From contig JAJFTY010000205.1 in the NCBI GenBank assembly GCA_021372695.1, positions 1 through 14,553 on the forward strand: a DNA stretch of 14,553 bases, written 5' to 3'. The notes below the pieces were generated by a model. The model was not told where the DNA came from. It ran no database searches and was given only the letters and a program-made list of their open reading frames with translations. The translations under genes and the position numbers were made by a program. This stretch comes from Deltaproteobacteria bacterium (GTDB lineage Bacteria > Desulfobacterota > Syntrophia > Syntrophales > UBA5619). Below are positions 13,879 through 14,553 of this stretch, in pieces (the first letter of the stretch is position 1; each line of letters starts with the position of its first letter).

Positions 13879-14553
13879 GCGTCCTGATGAACGACTCCAC
13901 GCGCGTGATCGTCCAGGGCATCACCGGTCGGATCGGCAGCATGCAGGCGCACTGGATGCTCGAATACGGCACCAGGGTCGTTGGCGGCGTGACCCCCGGC
14001 AGGGGCGGCGCCTTTGTCGAGGGGGTGCCCGTGTTCGACAGCGTGGCGGAGGCCGTGCAGCAGACCGGGGCCAACGCCTCGGTGTTCTTCGTCCCGGCCG
14101 CCTTCGTCCTCGACGCCTTCCTGGAGACCGTCGATGCCGGCGTGAAGCTCCTGGTTGTCGTGCCCGAGCATATCCCCGTGCGCGACGTGATGAAAATGCG
14201 CGACTACGCCTTGGAAAAGGGCGCCTTTGCCCTGGGACCGACCACCCCGGGGATCCTCGTTCCCGGCCGGGGAAAGATGGGGATCATGCCCGCCTCCATG
14301 TACACTCCCGGGCGGGTGGGAATCATCTCGCGCAGCGGGACGCTCTCCTACGAATTCGCCGGGATCCTCTCGGAAAAGAAGGTGGGGCAGAGCACCGTCG
14401 TCGGCATGGGGGCTGACCCCGTGGTCCTGAGAAACCTCGCCGACATCCTGGAGCTGTTCGAGGAGGACGGGTCGACCGATGCCGTGATCGTCGTCGGCGA
14501 GGTGGGAGGCGAGCAGGAGGAGAAGGCGGCCGGCTTCATCGCCCGGAGGATGA
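13875..14553 (+). CDS. sucD: SucD-like CoA ligase, alpha subunit, 3'-truncated by window edge
   Basis: The frame is open from ATG 13875 to the end of the window, 226 complete codons of about 290. It starts MSVLMNDSTRVIVQGITGR, with a GGAGG (13863-13867) seven bases upstream inside the end of sucC. The CoA-binding Rossmann domain (YGTRVVGGVTPGRGG, residues about 31-45) and the ligase domain with VGIISRSGTLSYE are typical of SucD. The catalytic histidine of the MGHAGA motif lies beyond the window, so activity cannot be judged. Residues 121-126 read GPTTPG, where E. coli SucD has GPNCPG; the Cys near the CoA site (Cys123 in mature numbering) is replaced by Thr124. The usual TEGIP is PEHIP, and GGDP is GADP. 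Together with SucC these suggest a divergent paralogue acting on another acyl-CoA, or a diverged succinyl-CoA synthetase. Confidence 0.9.
   Translation, partial: MSVLMNDSTRVIVQGITGRIGSMQAHWMLEYGTRVVGGVTPGRGGAFVEGVPVFDSVAEAVQQTGANASVFFVPAAFVLDAFLETVDAGVKLLVVVPEHIPVRDVMKMRDYALEKGAFALGPTTPGILVPGRGKMGIMPASMYTPGRVGIISRSGTLSYEFAGILSEKKVGQSTVVGMGADPVVLRNLADILELFEEDGSTDAVIVVGEVGGEQEEKAAGFIARRM

Overview
The window is GC-rich bacterial DNA. Gene content suggests a Deltaproteobacterium/Desulfobacterota, perhaps Syntrophales-like: a long Lhr helicase, a long-form NhaA, a SucCD-type CoA ligase pair, a small Cys-rich protein, and a dispersed intergenic repeat that reads as 'VIPAKA(A/G)IQ' in one frame. 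This placement is inference from gene style; no rRNA or other marker is present.

Layout. (1) 1-3627, the 3' four-fifths of an Lhr-type helicase (+), cut by the window edge. (2) 3670-8744, a rearranged and decaying type I restriction-modification (R-M) island. From left to right it holds the C-terminal third of a YgjP/DUF45 zinc metallopeptidase (-), about 30 C-terminal codons of hsdS (+), an N-terminally truncated AlbA/GHKL-ATPase regulator (+), a full-length hsdR (+), the N-terminal two-thirds of the same YgjP gene (+), and the first 49 codons of hsdM (-). (3) 8745-9208, a gene-poor stretch with a hairpin, a perfect 16-bp palindrome and a 22-bp tandem duplication. (4) 9209-10009, an orphan ParB-like protein (-). 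(5) 10010-10529, a leader region with repeat-like hairpins, a promoter and a structured 5' UTR before nhaA. (6) nhaA (+). (7) A 99-aa Cys-rich protein (+). (8) A REP-like element, then sucC and the start of sucD (+), which overlap by four bases.

The main observation is that the two YgjP pieces, 4.2 kb apart and on opposite strands, fit together at the conserved Trp-Gly-Ser-Cys motif with essentially nothing missing: 165 + 73 residues = 238 aa, about the usual length of these proteins beside type I R-M genes. Taking the common order hsdM-hsdS-AlbA/ATPase-hsdR-ygjP as ancestral, one inversion with breakpoints in hsdM (about codon 49) and ygjP (codon 165) gives the present order. A deletion of the rest of hsdM and most of hsdS, and a second deletion of the regulator's N-terminus, complete the picture. 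HsdR still looks catalytically intact but has no modification or specificity subunit here, so the system is probably dead, unless the junctions are an assembly artefact or partners exist elsewhere.

Other points of interest are the palindrome beside the orphan parB (a possible cognate site), a leader upstream of nhaA with mutually exclusive pairings that could be a cation-responsive element, and SucC/SucD sequences that depart from the canonical succinyl-CoA synthetase motifs.
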